Shown here one piece after another: positions 34,341 through 47,641 of a stretch of 64,000 nucleotides of DNA. The translations under genes and the position numbers were made by a program. Numbering within the stretch: the first letter of the stretch is position 1; each line of letters begins with the position of its first letter. The stretch is from contig NC_077222.1 in the NCBI RefSeq assembly GCF_024763615.1, forward strand, positions 57,970,001 to 58,034,000. The letters run 5' to 3'. Below the pieces are notes generated by a model that ran no database searches, had not been told where the DNA came from, and saw only the letters and a list, made by a program, of their open reading frames with translations. The DNA comes from Phlebotomus papatasi (taxonomy: Eukaryota > Arthropoda > Insecta > Diptera > Psychodidae).

Positions 34341-36094
34341 TAGGACAATTCAGTGTAATAGTACTGAAATTGAAAAAATACTCACTGTTCAATATAGAAG
34401 GATAAAGTTTAAAAAAGAATAATAAACACTTCCGATCTTAGTACCAAAAATCAACAATTTTGAGTGTTTTCTCTCTCTGTTAAAAGAATTAAAAATGGGA
34501 AATGACGTAATTCAGCTAGAATACAAAGATTTTTGACGCAAAACTTGTACATAATAATATGTTGTCCATTCATGTGGTTTATAAAATTTGAACGAGTTAG
34601 CTGTATGTAATGTAACCAAGAACGTCACATCTATAGTTGACTCTACTCTAAATGCAGATAGATGAAGGAGACAAAAAAAGATTCTGAATGTGTCATTAAA
34701 CATAATCCAATATATAAGTGTTTGTTCTAATCATCAAACTCAAATGCCCACTCACAATCTCTACAATGGTCCTCGTGTGATATTGAGCACCTTCCTATTT
34801 TACGTCTCTTCCATAAGGCGCGAAATTTCACTATAACCTCCAGACTTCCTAACAACACAACTTTTAGACGAGGTCATAAATTTGTTAAAATGTATTCTTA
34901 AGACTGACTATGGGAACAGTATTTGGACCAAAATATGGAAAATAAGCTTTTTTCAGAGAACCAAAGAATAGAATGCAAAAATACTTGGGGAAAATTGAGA
35001 CTCATTTGAATTAGCATTAAAAGCAATTACATCTTCAAAGACCGAGGCGAGAATGCGTTATTGTCTTCTTATTTACAATATGTTGGGAATATTCCTTGAT
35101 CATTAAAAGTAATAAAAGTAATTTTTTTTCCACGCGACTTGGGTTACTGGACGTGATAAAAGATGAGCTAATTCAAGTCCAATTAATTTCGTTTTTTATT
35201 TCAATCGTATTCTGAACGAATCGTTTTCAATTTCGGATTATTTTTTTTACAAATTTGGAAACTGCACCCAAACAAATGTATTGTGCTAAAGAAAGAATAC
35301 AAGATTTAGCATTTAACCTTTTAAGAACGACAAGGAGACGGGCTTAATTTATAAAAATCACATTTTATTGTAGTTGATTAAAATTAAAATATGCTTACAG
35401 AATATTTATTTTTGTGCTAATCTGAGAAAAACTGCAATTTCTGAAAAATATCCGCTTAACAAAATTTCATATGATGAAATCACCTAAAGTTAACCCTTCG
35501 AAGTCAGTTTTAAGTAGCTATAAATTAAGTTTAAGAGGTATAAGAAAATTTTTCCAGAAATAAAGACGGGCTTTAAATTGGAGGTTTAGCCCAGATCCCG
35601 AATGTTTCTAAATAACTAAGTAAAAAGTAATTTTAGCAGATTTTTAATATCGAATGAACCGTTTACCTTTAGTATTGAATCTTGGATCAAAATTTTTACA
35701 AAAATTTTGTCTGATAATAAATTAGAGAATTTAAGTCATATGGATAAACATTAGGTCTGAAGCTCGTACTGTAACTTCCGGTTCAGATTGTGAATTAACC
35801 GGATTTTTCCTCGAATTGTAAATTATTCTATGGAAAATTAAATTCTAATATAAGTATAAAAAATCTATTATATGCCACTGATGTAGTTATTGTCCTTGAA
35901 ACGTTAAACAAGGACAACAAGGACTTCTTTATTATTATCCCGAAAATTCTCTATAAAAATATATAAGAGTTTATTTGTATTTGGGAGTGTAAGAATGCGA
36001 AAAAAAAAACTGAATAGTGGTGTAAAATGAAACTGGCAATAAAATGCCAATGTTTTGAAATTCCCATAAATATTCATGCTTTTATTGGGGAAAA

Positions 36095-36245
36095 AGACAA
36101 CAGTCAAAACCGGACTCCCTCCCGGAGCCTAATCTGGCGAATTCCGTGTGGACGGGATGGAATAATAACCAAAGAACTTGCAGTGGCCAGAGGCCAGGAG
36201 TTCGATGTGCCATTCGTCTTTCTGCAGACTTTTACGACGTCATTG
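36095..36245. other. GC-rich island inside elongase intron 1
   Basis: About 150 bp with clearly higher GC than the surroundings (CTCCCTCCCGGAGCC, CCGTGTGGACGGGATGG, CAGTGGCCAGAGGCCAGG). An open plus-strand frame crosses it but shows no domain I recognise and no convincing flanking splice pair. It could be an enhancer, a non-coding exon or a foreign fragment. Confidence 0.3.
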
Positions 36246-39200
36246 AGATAAATCTGGGATTCCCATGGAAAGAGGCTAAACTTGTTCTACCTCACTCTCG
36301 ATAGCACTCCAATGATCAGCCGCTCTTCTGCATAATCAGCTCATTTTGCTGCTTGAAGGATGCAATAGAGATAGAGCATTGAATTTTTTTTTTTATAAAT
36401 CATCCATCAGCAAATCACTTAAGAGTCATTAACACAAAAAATTTGTATTAAACACCACTATTACACAACGATGAAGCGCGTGGGCTAGTCTATCACTCGC
36501 TGCTCAAAAATCTGCTAAATTTTCTACCATACCGGAATTTTTATTTGTATTTTTTAGCTACGCTACAATTCCACCAAATGATATATATAATACTATTTCA
36601 CACAAATACTAAATTGATATGGTTTTGGGTGGCTCAAAGAGGAACATTCATGCAGAGTCTGGGTGAACTCTTACAAAAGTGCATTATACAAAAGGTACAC
36701 CATACAATAATTGTAAGGAAGGTTGTTGCTGCACATTTTATATTGTTGTTCAGAAGTAAAAAAAAAATCTTTTTCAAATGATAATTATGTTGCAACGGAA
36801 TGCTTCATATTTTTGCTATTTGTTTTTGGTATGAATGAACAAAATTTCCCAATTCATGTCACTTTTTATTGCTTGAATTTGCCCATGGAACTAGTGGGTA
36901 CTCATACCAATCTTCCAGAGTATTTATTTGTAATCTCACACTTTTGACATTCAAAGAATCTTCTCTGGTGCAATATGTGCAGAAAAAGTTCGAAGATCAT
37001 GATCGGTCAGTATAGATAAATTTTATAAAATATTGCATTTTATATGATGGTTGGAATTCTTGCAAAAGCCACTTTTGATGATCTTTCCTCCGGTTCTTTC
37101 AATTGCAACTATGTTCTTTCAATAATTGAGTGGGTGCTCTTCAATTTTGAAAACAACCGCACGATCATCAGAAAATGACTTGCTACAAGGAAAAGTTGTG
37201 AGCAATGGTCAACGAAAAAAAAACTTTTTAGTATAAAATGCTTTACAAGCATAAATTTTGCTTACTATTGCGACAAACTAATTTTTTATTTAATGTGTTT
37301 TGAGGGCACGATCGCGACTCACTTCTGAAATTCACACAATCACACCACGATCGTGTACTTTCTTGCAAATTCACCTGTAATATCACTACACATGCATTTT
37401 TCCCACATGTCTGTATAATATTTTCCATTTAATTCATACGTAATAGCAATTGTGGTATGTAATTAACAGCTTATTATTTTGAACTTGATATTTTATGCCA
37501 TTTCGAGTGTTGTCTAACAATACATGGCGAGTCATTTGAAATTAGGTTGAAATTTTTTTTTGTTACTTTTAATTGTTGCCAATAAATCACCATTGAACTT
37601 CATATATCAATAAAATTAAACAGAAAGGGTAAATCCGCTTTTCATGCGAATTGTCAAGGGAAACGATTAATGTAATATGGGCAAATGTTCTTCCGGTTAA
37701 TATTAAATAAATAATTCAATAGCTTTCCAGGTTCTTAGGGCAATTCTGTATAGTCAATTATACGCATATTTCAATAATTACATTTTCTACGTAAAAAAGC
37801 AATTATTGTAAATAAATTAAATCGAATAATAAACAATGTATAAATTAATCAGTAATACTCGGTAATGTATTTAACAAACACCAATCCAAAAGTTGTAAAA
37901 CAGAGTATGTGCTTCCTTCAGAAATAGCTTTCCAAAAAAAAGCGTCTTTCTTTCATCTTTGCCTTATTTTCCATACCTAATATAGCACACTTTCACGATG
38001 CATTCTCAAATTAATGGTCAAATTTAATTATTCTTTTGCAATTTACTATAAAGTGATGTTGGAAGAGTGAACAGAAAATTGCATATTTTATGTGTTTTAC
38101 CTCTAAGTACACTTCTGACATTAATTTCATCCTCAAGTAAATTATGATTACCAGCATATATATATATTGTTAGTGTGGCTCAAAGGGAGCGGAATTGAAA
38201 CTTTCGTAAATGATCATAAATTTCATAGATTCAATAAATGAGACAGAAGGCTGTACTTCAACTTGACGATTTTACTCTAGCCATAGGATCACAATAATGT
38301 CTCAACCAATAATTTCCGCTGAAGGATCGTAAATTTATACAGTTGACAGATTAATTAAGTGCTTTTTTTTATTGATAGCTATACGAAAATTTTTTAACAG
38401 TGAATGAATTATTTTCCAAATACTACTATAAGAGACTCAAGATCGATATGTCTTTTTTTGTTGCTCAAATTTATAATTTGAATGTGAGGTCAAGATCATG
38501 TTTGCATTATGATGAGGTTTGAAGTTTTTCGATGAAAAAATATTCAATAATGTTGCGATTGAAGAATAGTTGCTGGCACAGTATGAGTTTGTTTTCTTCA
38601 TGATAAAAACCACAAAAACGACTTTTCCCCACCAAAATGTGCCCTCTCTCTTGTCCCGCAGCAATAAATTTATTAAAATGTAAAAATAGTTGGTGGAAAA
38701 ACGACTTTAACCAAACTATATTTTAAATCAACTGGTTTAGGTTGGGTCTCTTTTAAAATATACAAAAAATTAATTCACACATCTTTCTTCCAATACGTCC
38801 TTCCCCAAATATCATCCATGAGACGAATATAATCTTTGATGTTCAATATCGTGTGCCTCTTCGTTATAAGTTTATAGTGCGAAATTGAATGTAGCATCTT
38901 TTCATCGCTTTTTGTTACCATATAGTATCAATTCTTGCGGCTTCTGAAAAGCTTAAAAATAGTGTAAATGAACAGTTAAACCTAGATCAGTTTATTATAG
39001 GTGAGATTCTCAACGTGAACAAACTCGGATTAATCAGTAATTTTGAATCATTTTTTTTAAATAATTTTTTTTTAATAATAAAAGGACAATCTGATCTGAT
39101 CTGATCTGAAGATGGCATAATCTAAGCAAAAAATGATGTTTTGACGAAATATATTTCGATATGAATGTCCTCTAAATTATGCGTAAGAAATCATCAAGAT

Positions 39201-42200
39201 CGGTTAAACGGAAGACAAAATAATTCAGTTTATGTATTATGAAAATTGGTTTTTGGACTGTAGTGATCCTAGTGTGGGCCCTACGAAATTTACTTTTTAG
39301 AAAGTTGTAGCGCTTTGCGAGAGCTTTCATTTGCACCCTCACTCGTCAAATTCGGTCAAATAGAACCGGAGATATGGCGTTATGAATTTCGTGAAGTTTG
39401 ACCCCTCAGATCTCCGGTTCTATTGTAACCACAACGAACCCATGCCACTTTTGGAAACTTCATATAGCCTAGACTACAATACTCTAAAATTCAGTAAAAA
39501 GTAATAATAAATACTAATAATAATAATTACTAATAGTAATATTGTAAATACAAAGACGGTTTATACTTTTTCGTTTATCTTTTACCAAATATATTACATT
39601 ATTTTATTCATTTTCGATTTCTGTTTTATTTATAAATATACTGATCAAATTTCATTTCACTAACCATTTTTTCCAAGATACTGCCTGATCTGCAGTTTTT
39701 TAATACTTAAATTCTATCAACAAATAATTAATAGCTAAATAATTAAAAGGCAATGCTCTATTTTTTCTAATTTCAATTTGAAAATCTCTTTTGTGCATAA
39801 ACATATCGCTTATGGAGCTTCACATTGTGTAGATATTATAGATAAAAAATAATTGTAAACTATTTTTGCAGTGAGTGAATTATATTATTACCCGACCAAA
39901 TAAAATACCGAACAATTTATTTTTATGAAAGGAGATAAATTTACTATATTATAAAATTTGAAAATGAAGAAATAGAGTTAATATTGCATGATAAAAACCA
40001 CAATACATTTGTGCCAAATAATTACCATTAAAACAATATTTAAATTTTAATAAATCTGTAAAATTAATATAATTTCTTATCTTTTTTGTCAATATTATTG
40101 TCAATTGCGCAATTTGCATGCAATGGATGTGCTTAAACCAAGGTCGTTGGCAAGTTGTCTTTTATTTCGTATCGAGTCTTGAGCGGCTTCCAGACTGCCG
40201 ATCCAAATTCTTGTTGGATCGTTATGCAAACTTGAGTAAGATATGCGAAAACATATATAGTGCTATATTGTATGTGTATCACTTCAGAAAGCTCAATTTT
40301 ACTCAGCTAGCAATTTTAATTCATATATTTCACCGTGGTTTCTGCCCGTGAGTGCTTAAATTGAAATCGAAGACTTGGTGTCCAACCGGAGAGTGTTATT
40401 TAACTATGACACAACTGTAAGACCATATCGTCTTTGGATGCGTTATGCACAGATTGAAAGAGAAAAGACATCTCTGTGTTACTATTGGTGATCATGAGTC
40501 GGCTTTTCATGTGTAAAACAAGAAAAAAAGCATGTAGGTGTGAAACATTAATTCTCTAATAAACCTATCAATGTGCTTTTGCACTTCTTCGAAAAGCTCC
40601 CTAAGTCCTCCACCTGCTTGGTTGAGAGATTACCGCTCGTGGCGATTATACGATGTTCAGTTCAAGGTAGAAATCCAAATGAGTTTCTTCTACATATATG
40701 CAAGAAAACTTGCCACTGCCATCAATACCAAAAAGACAACTCTCGATGGTAATGGCAATTAGATTCGACCGCATGCGACCATAATCCATTGAAAAGCTCC
40801 TCAAGTGCAATATTGCACAACGGACTGGATGGATTTCTATGCAATTGGGTTAAAGTGATGAAATGTGGAATAAGGGACACAACCACTTCTTTATAAAACC
40901 TATGCAATTATCTATCATTAGATCGGGTCAATGTTCTGCAATGTGATTATACCAACAATCTCAACATTGATCGTCCCAACGGGAGACACTTTACGTCTAA
41001 ATGAACAATAGAATGATCTTCTGAAAGCTCTTCCATACACCATCATTACATTTCGAAAAATTGTACTCAGCCTTGATTTCCTCAGTGTCGATGGTAATTT
41101 TCATGCTTAAGACGCAATCGTCAACCTCTTGGGAAGTTTTCATTGTAACCCAAAGAATTCCCTATAACTGAGCAATTTTATTCTTATAATGGAAATTTTT
41201 CAAGTAAACTCTAAAGCACATTGAGGGTGATTGATTTTTAAATCAGCTCTTGGATAATTAATATTCGCATTCTTTCGCAATTTACCATTTATGAACTCAA
41301 TTATAAATCAAACCTGATTGTCATCAGGAGAACACCGGAAAGTATCACAAACGAATTGCAAAAGTCTCTATAATTGGTTTACAACAAGACAGTATTATAG
41401 TTTGCGATCATAAATGGACTGAGTCAATAAGACATTTGGTAGGGTGGAGAAAAAAAAAACAAATCAGTTTTAGTTTTGCAGCCATTTCCTTTTAGATTAC
41501 TAAACCAATGCAATATGTTAACCATAACTTTGGTATATGACTGAGTTCATGATTAGAATCAAACATCTGACTTTATAAAAAGAATTTTCACAAGTGCAAC
41601 ATCAAAATACAAAATGTTAATTATATTTTCAATAATAATAATCTCTAAGCACTTAAGAACTAGTAAAAAAGTTATATTCGAGACCTTGATCCCTGATGTT
41701 TACGTGTTGAAACAAGCAGACATTAATGAAACTATTAGATCAAATAATGAAGATTAAAAAATAATTTGATATTTTGTATTCAATTTTCTCTCCGTCAATA
41801 TCATTAGTTTGCTTTCTTTGTGTTTTATTTGGTATTGCGCTAAAAATAACTTGTCGGATATTTTTACTACAAACAAAGAATTAGTTAAAATTTAAGATCA
41901 CGTGACTAACTCAATATTAAAACTCTACGGTTCTTTAAAAATTCTAAACTTTTAAACGATTTCTATTTTAATTCTATGCATTTCTCATGATACTTTTACA
42001 ATTTGAGGTTTTTTTTAGTTTAAACATGTGACAAATATTTCTTATTTTTATAATGGCTATAAATTTGATCTACTGCAATGAAGTATAGTGCGCTTTTAAG
42101 AAAATTAAAACACAAAAAAAGGCAGTGATAAGCCTAGATCAGCTTATAGAGGTGAGGTTCCTTCATTGCAAATTTGGATTGTGGTAAACTCAAACGATAT

Positions 42201-42635
42201 TTATACATAAATAATGTAAATTTTGAACTTGTTTTCGTAAAGCTTTGTACAAATAGATAGCAATTGTTTGCGAACAATGCCAATATGGTGAGCGCCGATT
42301 GAAAAAAAAAAGAAATATTTTTAATTAGAAAATTATAATAATAATTATTTTATACATAAAAGATTCTAAAACATATCTTATAAATCTTTTTATAAATAGA
42401 AAATAGTAGGTGAGATTGTTAAGAATCTCACCTAATAATATGCATTTTAACTGCTCGAACTCCACGAGACAGCAGTTTTTTGAACTTTTTACCATCCTGG
42501 CTTTCAAACGGTAACAGATATTGACTTCCGGTTTTCGGAGACCCTCTCACAAGTCAACATTTTCTAGCGAACATAGTTACACAAATCATCCCCCCGCCCA
42601 CCTTCTATCCCCTCCAAAAATTTGTTTTCTGACAT

Positions 42636-42692
42636 ATCTCAAAATTGGCCCTGGCGGTTTCGTTTATTTTTGTATGTTTTAACTTTACTTTC
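42636..42692. repeat. short dispersed repeat, copy 2
   Basis: ATATCTCAAAATTGGCCCTG then GCGGTTTCGTT, matching 13133-13190. Confidence 0.45.
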
Positions 42693-45426
42693 CTGGAGAA
42701 TTAATTTTTACCTTTTTGTCATGTACTAGAATCATTATATAAACTAGCTTTATTTAAGTACAGTCCGATGATTTGTGATTTAAATAAGTTTAAATATTGT
42801 TCTTCCAAAAAATAAGTAATGTGCCTATTCAAGAAAGTATGTATCAACTTTGTACGAATAGAATTCTGCGCAGATATAAATCAAATATAACCGGGAATTG
42901 ACGTAAACTACTAAATTATTTAGATAGACAAAGTTGTGTACTTAAGGGACGGGATATCTTGCATTGTTGAGCAAGATAAACAAAAGTATCATCACAGCAA
43001 ATTAGAATATTCTTTGATCAAAAATCATATTACGTGTGTGGTTTAATCACCTTGGGCAGAAGTATCCAAAATGTAAACATTGGTATGTGCCCAGAATATT
43101 TTAATATAACATTATCTCCGTGATTGGAAAACAAGTTTAGCAACTCAAAAAAAAATATGATGACTTAAAAATAGTTCAAAAATGCGAAAGACTTTTGACA
43201 CAAACCAGAGATTTGTTTCTATTTGCTGAAAAGTTTTTTTGTGGAAATTCTGTGAAAATTTACATACTTCCACAATGTCTATTTTATAATTTTCTCCCAC
43301 GGCAAATTATTATCATTTAAGTGGCACAATTAGAAGTGTTACATACGTTGACGCTCAAAATAGCCACAGCAAGGGAGTATATATGGCAAATGGTAGCCAA
43401 TAAATATTATGCAAATAATCGTTATTTATTGTGTTGTTCCTCATCATGGGACACACGCTTGATGAATGAGTCTCAATTAATTACGGAAGGGTTGTACGTG
43501 TAATTGAGTATTTGCTAAAGGTAAAATGGTAGACAATTGTACACCAAGAATGGATTGGGGAGGTGAAGGAGATGCCGTTATCAATATTTTTGGCATTTAA
43601 AATGCAACACGCTATGCAATGTTGGGTGGTTGGATTGATATTTATGCCGATTGCATGCAATTCTGAGTGATTTGTTAGGTTTCTTTCGGCATTTCAATAG
43701 CAAATAAATGTAGGAAATATGGCTTTTATGTGGTGTTAATTTAACCATCTGTAGTCCAAAGAGGACAATACTAGTATTAACTCTTTTCGCACGCGCATTA
43801 TCGATCAATTTGTATGCCTTGACCAATAGATAGACAACATATAGAGTTCAATTTGAACAGAAGCATATATCGCAACATTGGTTGTGCTATCTATAGCAAT
43901 GGGGGTGCCTGGTGATACAGCAACACCTCCAAAGTTATTGTCTATTATCAAATATTTTTGTTTTCTTCCATACCATTTTGGCTGACCAGCCGAATTACGA
44001 AATTCAAGTACAACTCTATTTGTACATATGAGGATGAATACATATTGATTTAGCAATGAGAAGCATTTTTTTTTCATCAAACACCTGAGCGCATTTTTCT
44101 TCCAACAATTGCAAATGGACTCCAACAGAAAATTCACATTTTATATTTAATTTTATATACTAAAAAATGTGTAAATTACTTGTGAATACATATGTATATG
44201 AGCATATTAAAAAATTTACACCTCTACATATCTGAATTGAATATTTTAGGCATCGGAAAGACCGCTAGAAGTCGATGGTAAACCGGTGAATGATACTGCG
44301 AGTAAAGTGCGAGTTTTTCTCAAACACAATAAACATTAGAATTATTGTTTAAGTTTGTTGTGATTAGCTTGATATAGGAAACATATATGAAAAATTCTAT
44401 AGAACATTTAATATCTTGTTTCTGGTGCTTAACATATTGCACTTTTCCTTCATAATAACAGGAAGCTTTGTGTGACGCGTGAAGAAAATTGAATCATGTT
44501 GATGAGAATCTATCTTTGATCCGCAAAAAACGATCAATTCTTATTTAATTAAATTATTCATACGTCAAGTAGAACATTCCAGGAGCAAGTTTTTGATCAT
44601 TTATGGCTAAATTCTAATTTATAACAAGTTATGATAATAAATGTACAATTGCGTTAAGTCATTTGTTACCATGGATTTCTTACCTAGTTTAACAATTCAA
44701 TTGAGCTCATCAAAATGAAAATTTCATTGGTCTGTCATAAGGAAGAGATTTATACAGAAGGTATATTATGGGCCTCAACAAATGTAGTTAATTTTTATTC
44801 AAAATTCAATTTCACTTAGAAACTAGAGAAATAAACTTCAGCATATAAATCCATAATTAGGAAAAATACTTCAGCAAGGATTTTATATAAAAATTACTAT
44901 ATTTGTATATATGAAGGTGTCAAAACCTAAGTTATTGTTATTAAATATCTACATTCTCTAACTAACATTTTAACTAATTCTAGTTACGCGTTAAGTGGTT
45001 ATCATTTTTATAATCTAAGAGGAGGTCTAATTCTTGTCCGCTACTTTAGAATTTCATTTAAAATTTCAAATGTTTTTTTTTTTTTCATTTTACCATTTTT
45101 ATTATTTCAATATACAGTGTTATGATTAAATTACCTTCAGATAAGTTCAAAATATTAATCGAGTTCTCCAGTTCAGAGGATTCGATGAACTAAATAAAAA
45201 AAAACTATTTTTATAGAGTAGAGAAATTATTTGATTCTTCTCAGTTCACTACTTGTCCTTCTTCAAGATATTTAACAATCTTCATTCAGTTGAACTGGTT
45301 GAACTCTTCAAAACTTGTCCTTCTCTCTTCTGTTCAGAGCGAACTCTTCTTTTTTGTATTTATTTTATTTTTAAACTACTAAATCAAAGTTTTTTTATTA
45401 TAAAAAATATCATTAAATTGTATCAT

Positions 45427-45960
45427 ATTGTAAGTTAAAATGGGGGGTCACTTATTATAAAAAGGGAAATTGGGGAAATGAACGTGTCACTCATTTTTCA
45501 ACTTCCTCGGAGTGAAATGTCCACTCACTGAAGTACTAGTGGTAATTGCCATGAGCAACAGGAACATAATATAATCTCTTTCTTTTGACATGCGCAATTA
45601 TTGTAACGCGTACCCTGCGCACTTAATGTGTTGCTCCTGGCTTACACAACCTGTGAAAGAGCTTTTCCACCGTTTTGCTCTGGAGGTTGGTCACCAACGC
45701 TAAGACGGCGGTGGACGCTTGTTGTTACTCTCTTTTTCTTATACTACCACACTTTGCTTTCAAGAGATTTGTGTCTCAAAAGTCCAGTGTATAAATAAAT
45801 AAATAAATAAATAAATAAAAATAAATAATATAACAACCTGCGGCAGCCTCCCAGGGATAATGTATCGGTCGGGTGTGTCATAAGAATGAAGGATTAGGGT
45901 TGGTGGGTTGGGTCGTCCACTGGGTTAACAACTGTCGAATCAGCCTACGCTCTACAATAT
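45427..45960 (-). repeat. dispersed repeat shared with 55145-55445
   Basis: The right part (about 45834-45955) is the inverse of 55145-55260, sharing AACAATTGTTAACC-like and TTATGACACACCC strings. The left part (about 45450-45530) is the inverse of 55305-55410, sharing CTTCAGT, TTCACTCCGAG and AAGTTGAAA. The middle is unique to this copy and includes a (TAAA)n run. The class is unknown. Confidence 0.6.
45791..45828. repeat. (TAAA)n microsatellite
   Basis: About nine ATAA/TAAA units, one interrupted, within the repeat at 45427-45960. Confidence 0.85.
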
Positions 45961-46139
45961 CAAAATTCTATAAACCAGATCTTTGGTCTTAAATCACTTT
46001 AAAACATTTTTATTGAAATTTTTTGTGAAATTGCAAGAACTCGAAAACATTTCTTAATTATATTATTAATTTTTATTTATGTTTTAAGAAAGCTTCTTGC
46101 ATTTTGCTTATAATTTAGATCACTAAGCATTAACATTAA

Positions 46140-46275
46140 CCCTTTTAAGACGAAAGGTTCAAAAATTGGGAGTAAAAAAAATCATTTTTCTGACTGTTTA
46201 GTAGAGCAAAACATTATATGGCCATAAGAAAAATTTCATTTTTAGGTCATTGGGGACCCAGTCGTCCTTAAAGGG
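46140..46275. mobile_element. piggyBac-like MITE with exact TTAA flanks
   Basis: TTAA then CCCTTTTAAGACG on the left; CGTCCTTAAAGGG then TTAA on the right. It is the best preserved target duplication of this family in the window (relatives at 3107 and 3726). Confidence 0.75.
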
Positions 46276-47162
46276 TTAAGTATCATTATCATTAAGCAGA
46301 AAATTAATATTAAATTAATTTTATGAGTAAAGAATAAATAAAATTATGAAATTGAAACATACTTCTCAAAGTTTATAAATATTCGCACTATAGAAATGAA
46401 TAGTAAAGAGTTAAATTTTAGGTCAAATTAAAAAAAAACAGTAAAATTACCATACAAGACTTAGAAAAGGGAAAATAAAAAAAATCAACAATACTTTCCG
46501 GAGCTTTCAGATAGGTCTTCAAGGCTTCTTCAATGACACTTTGCTCCAACTCAGTTGCTCGGTTTATTAGAGACCGAATCGAAAACTCTGGAAACAGTTA
46601 TTTTTCTAAGACTGATTACATTTCCCTGACTAAATTCGGTTTCCGTCATTAAAAATTTCCTAATATCTATTTTTTTCAAAAAAAAATAAAATAAAATAAA
46701 TACTTTATCCGTTTTCTTGCAACTATATTACTGTTATAACTATATCGTGGTTATGAATATAATTCAGAATCGTCTTGGGCGTAAGATCCTGACCCTCCCT
46801 GGATGATGCTAGGATTTGTCTACATACATCCAATGAAGGGCATTCACGATTCTGAATTACATTCATAAATCTAATTGGTTTTGAATAAATAAGATGCACG
46901 GGAGATACAAAGGGGCTCAACAAGCCTAGGTATCATTATCCCGTTTTACCAAAATCAAATCTAAAAATATCGTGGTTGGATCAGAAACTATACTAACTGC
47001 TTTTCCTTTGTGTTAGTCTTCGGTGTAAGCAATACATCGCTGCGTGACATTTGCAACGAATGCAGGCACAAAGCAAATGCAGTTAGCACAGTTGATGATC
47101 CAACCGACGATATATTACTGCAAATTGTATAAATTAGTTAAAATTTAGAAATTTTAACTCCC

Positions 47163-47641
47163 TGGGGGAAGCTGGGGCACCACCGAACATAGGGCAGCAC
47201 GGGTAGCACGGACCACTGATTTTTATGTGTACACTACCTGGACTTATGTCTACCATTTCTTCAATTTACAAGCATCCCTACACTGAGAAAAAAAGAGGTT
47301 GCGATTAACTTTTTTTCGTCGTAACTTTAACACTTTTCGGGTGTAAAAATATATCAACATTTTGTAATGTTAATTTTACACCTTTTAAGGGTAAAATCAA
47401 CATGAAAGAAGGGTAACTTTAACCCATAATACACCTAAAAAGGGTAATATTTACACCGTTTTCGGATCAATACTGCAGGGTAAAATTAACATTTCCGGAA
47501 TGTTATTTTAACTTTTTCGGATTTCTCTCAGTGTAGTATCTATAAATTCATACAGGTTTCGTACTCTGAAGTCCAATATTTAATTAAAAACTCGTAGTGA
47601 TCGGAGCTACTCCGTATTCGGTGGTGCCTCAGTTTCCCCTA
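47163..47641. mobile_element. GGGGCACCACC MITE interrupted by another MITE
   Basis: Left end GGGGGAAGCTGGGGCACCAC; right end GGTGGTGCCTCAGTTTCCCC. A second, uninterrupted copy is at 56263-56478. The CACTGAG MITE at 47281-47533 has inserted into it. Confidence 0.75.
47281..47533 (-). mobile_element. CACTGAG MITE, copy 1, TA-flanked
   Basis: Ends CACTGAGA and TCTCAGTG, with TA on both sides (47279-47280 and 47534-47535). The interior has imperfect symmetry and strings such as CTGCAGGGTAAAATTAACAT. It is inverted relative to the copies at 51041 and 55639. Confidence 0.85.

Noticed and set aside
36027..36251. 74-residue frame over the GC-rich island as an extra exon
   Set aside because: No matching acceptor/donor pair in a useful phase was seen, and exon 1 of the elongase begins at its own ATG.
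45791..45828. Tandem repeat as a CRISPR-like or regulatory array
   Set aside because: It is a plain (TAAA)n microsatellite in a eukaryotic repeat.
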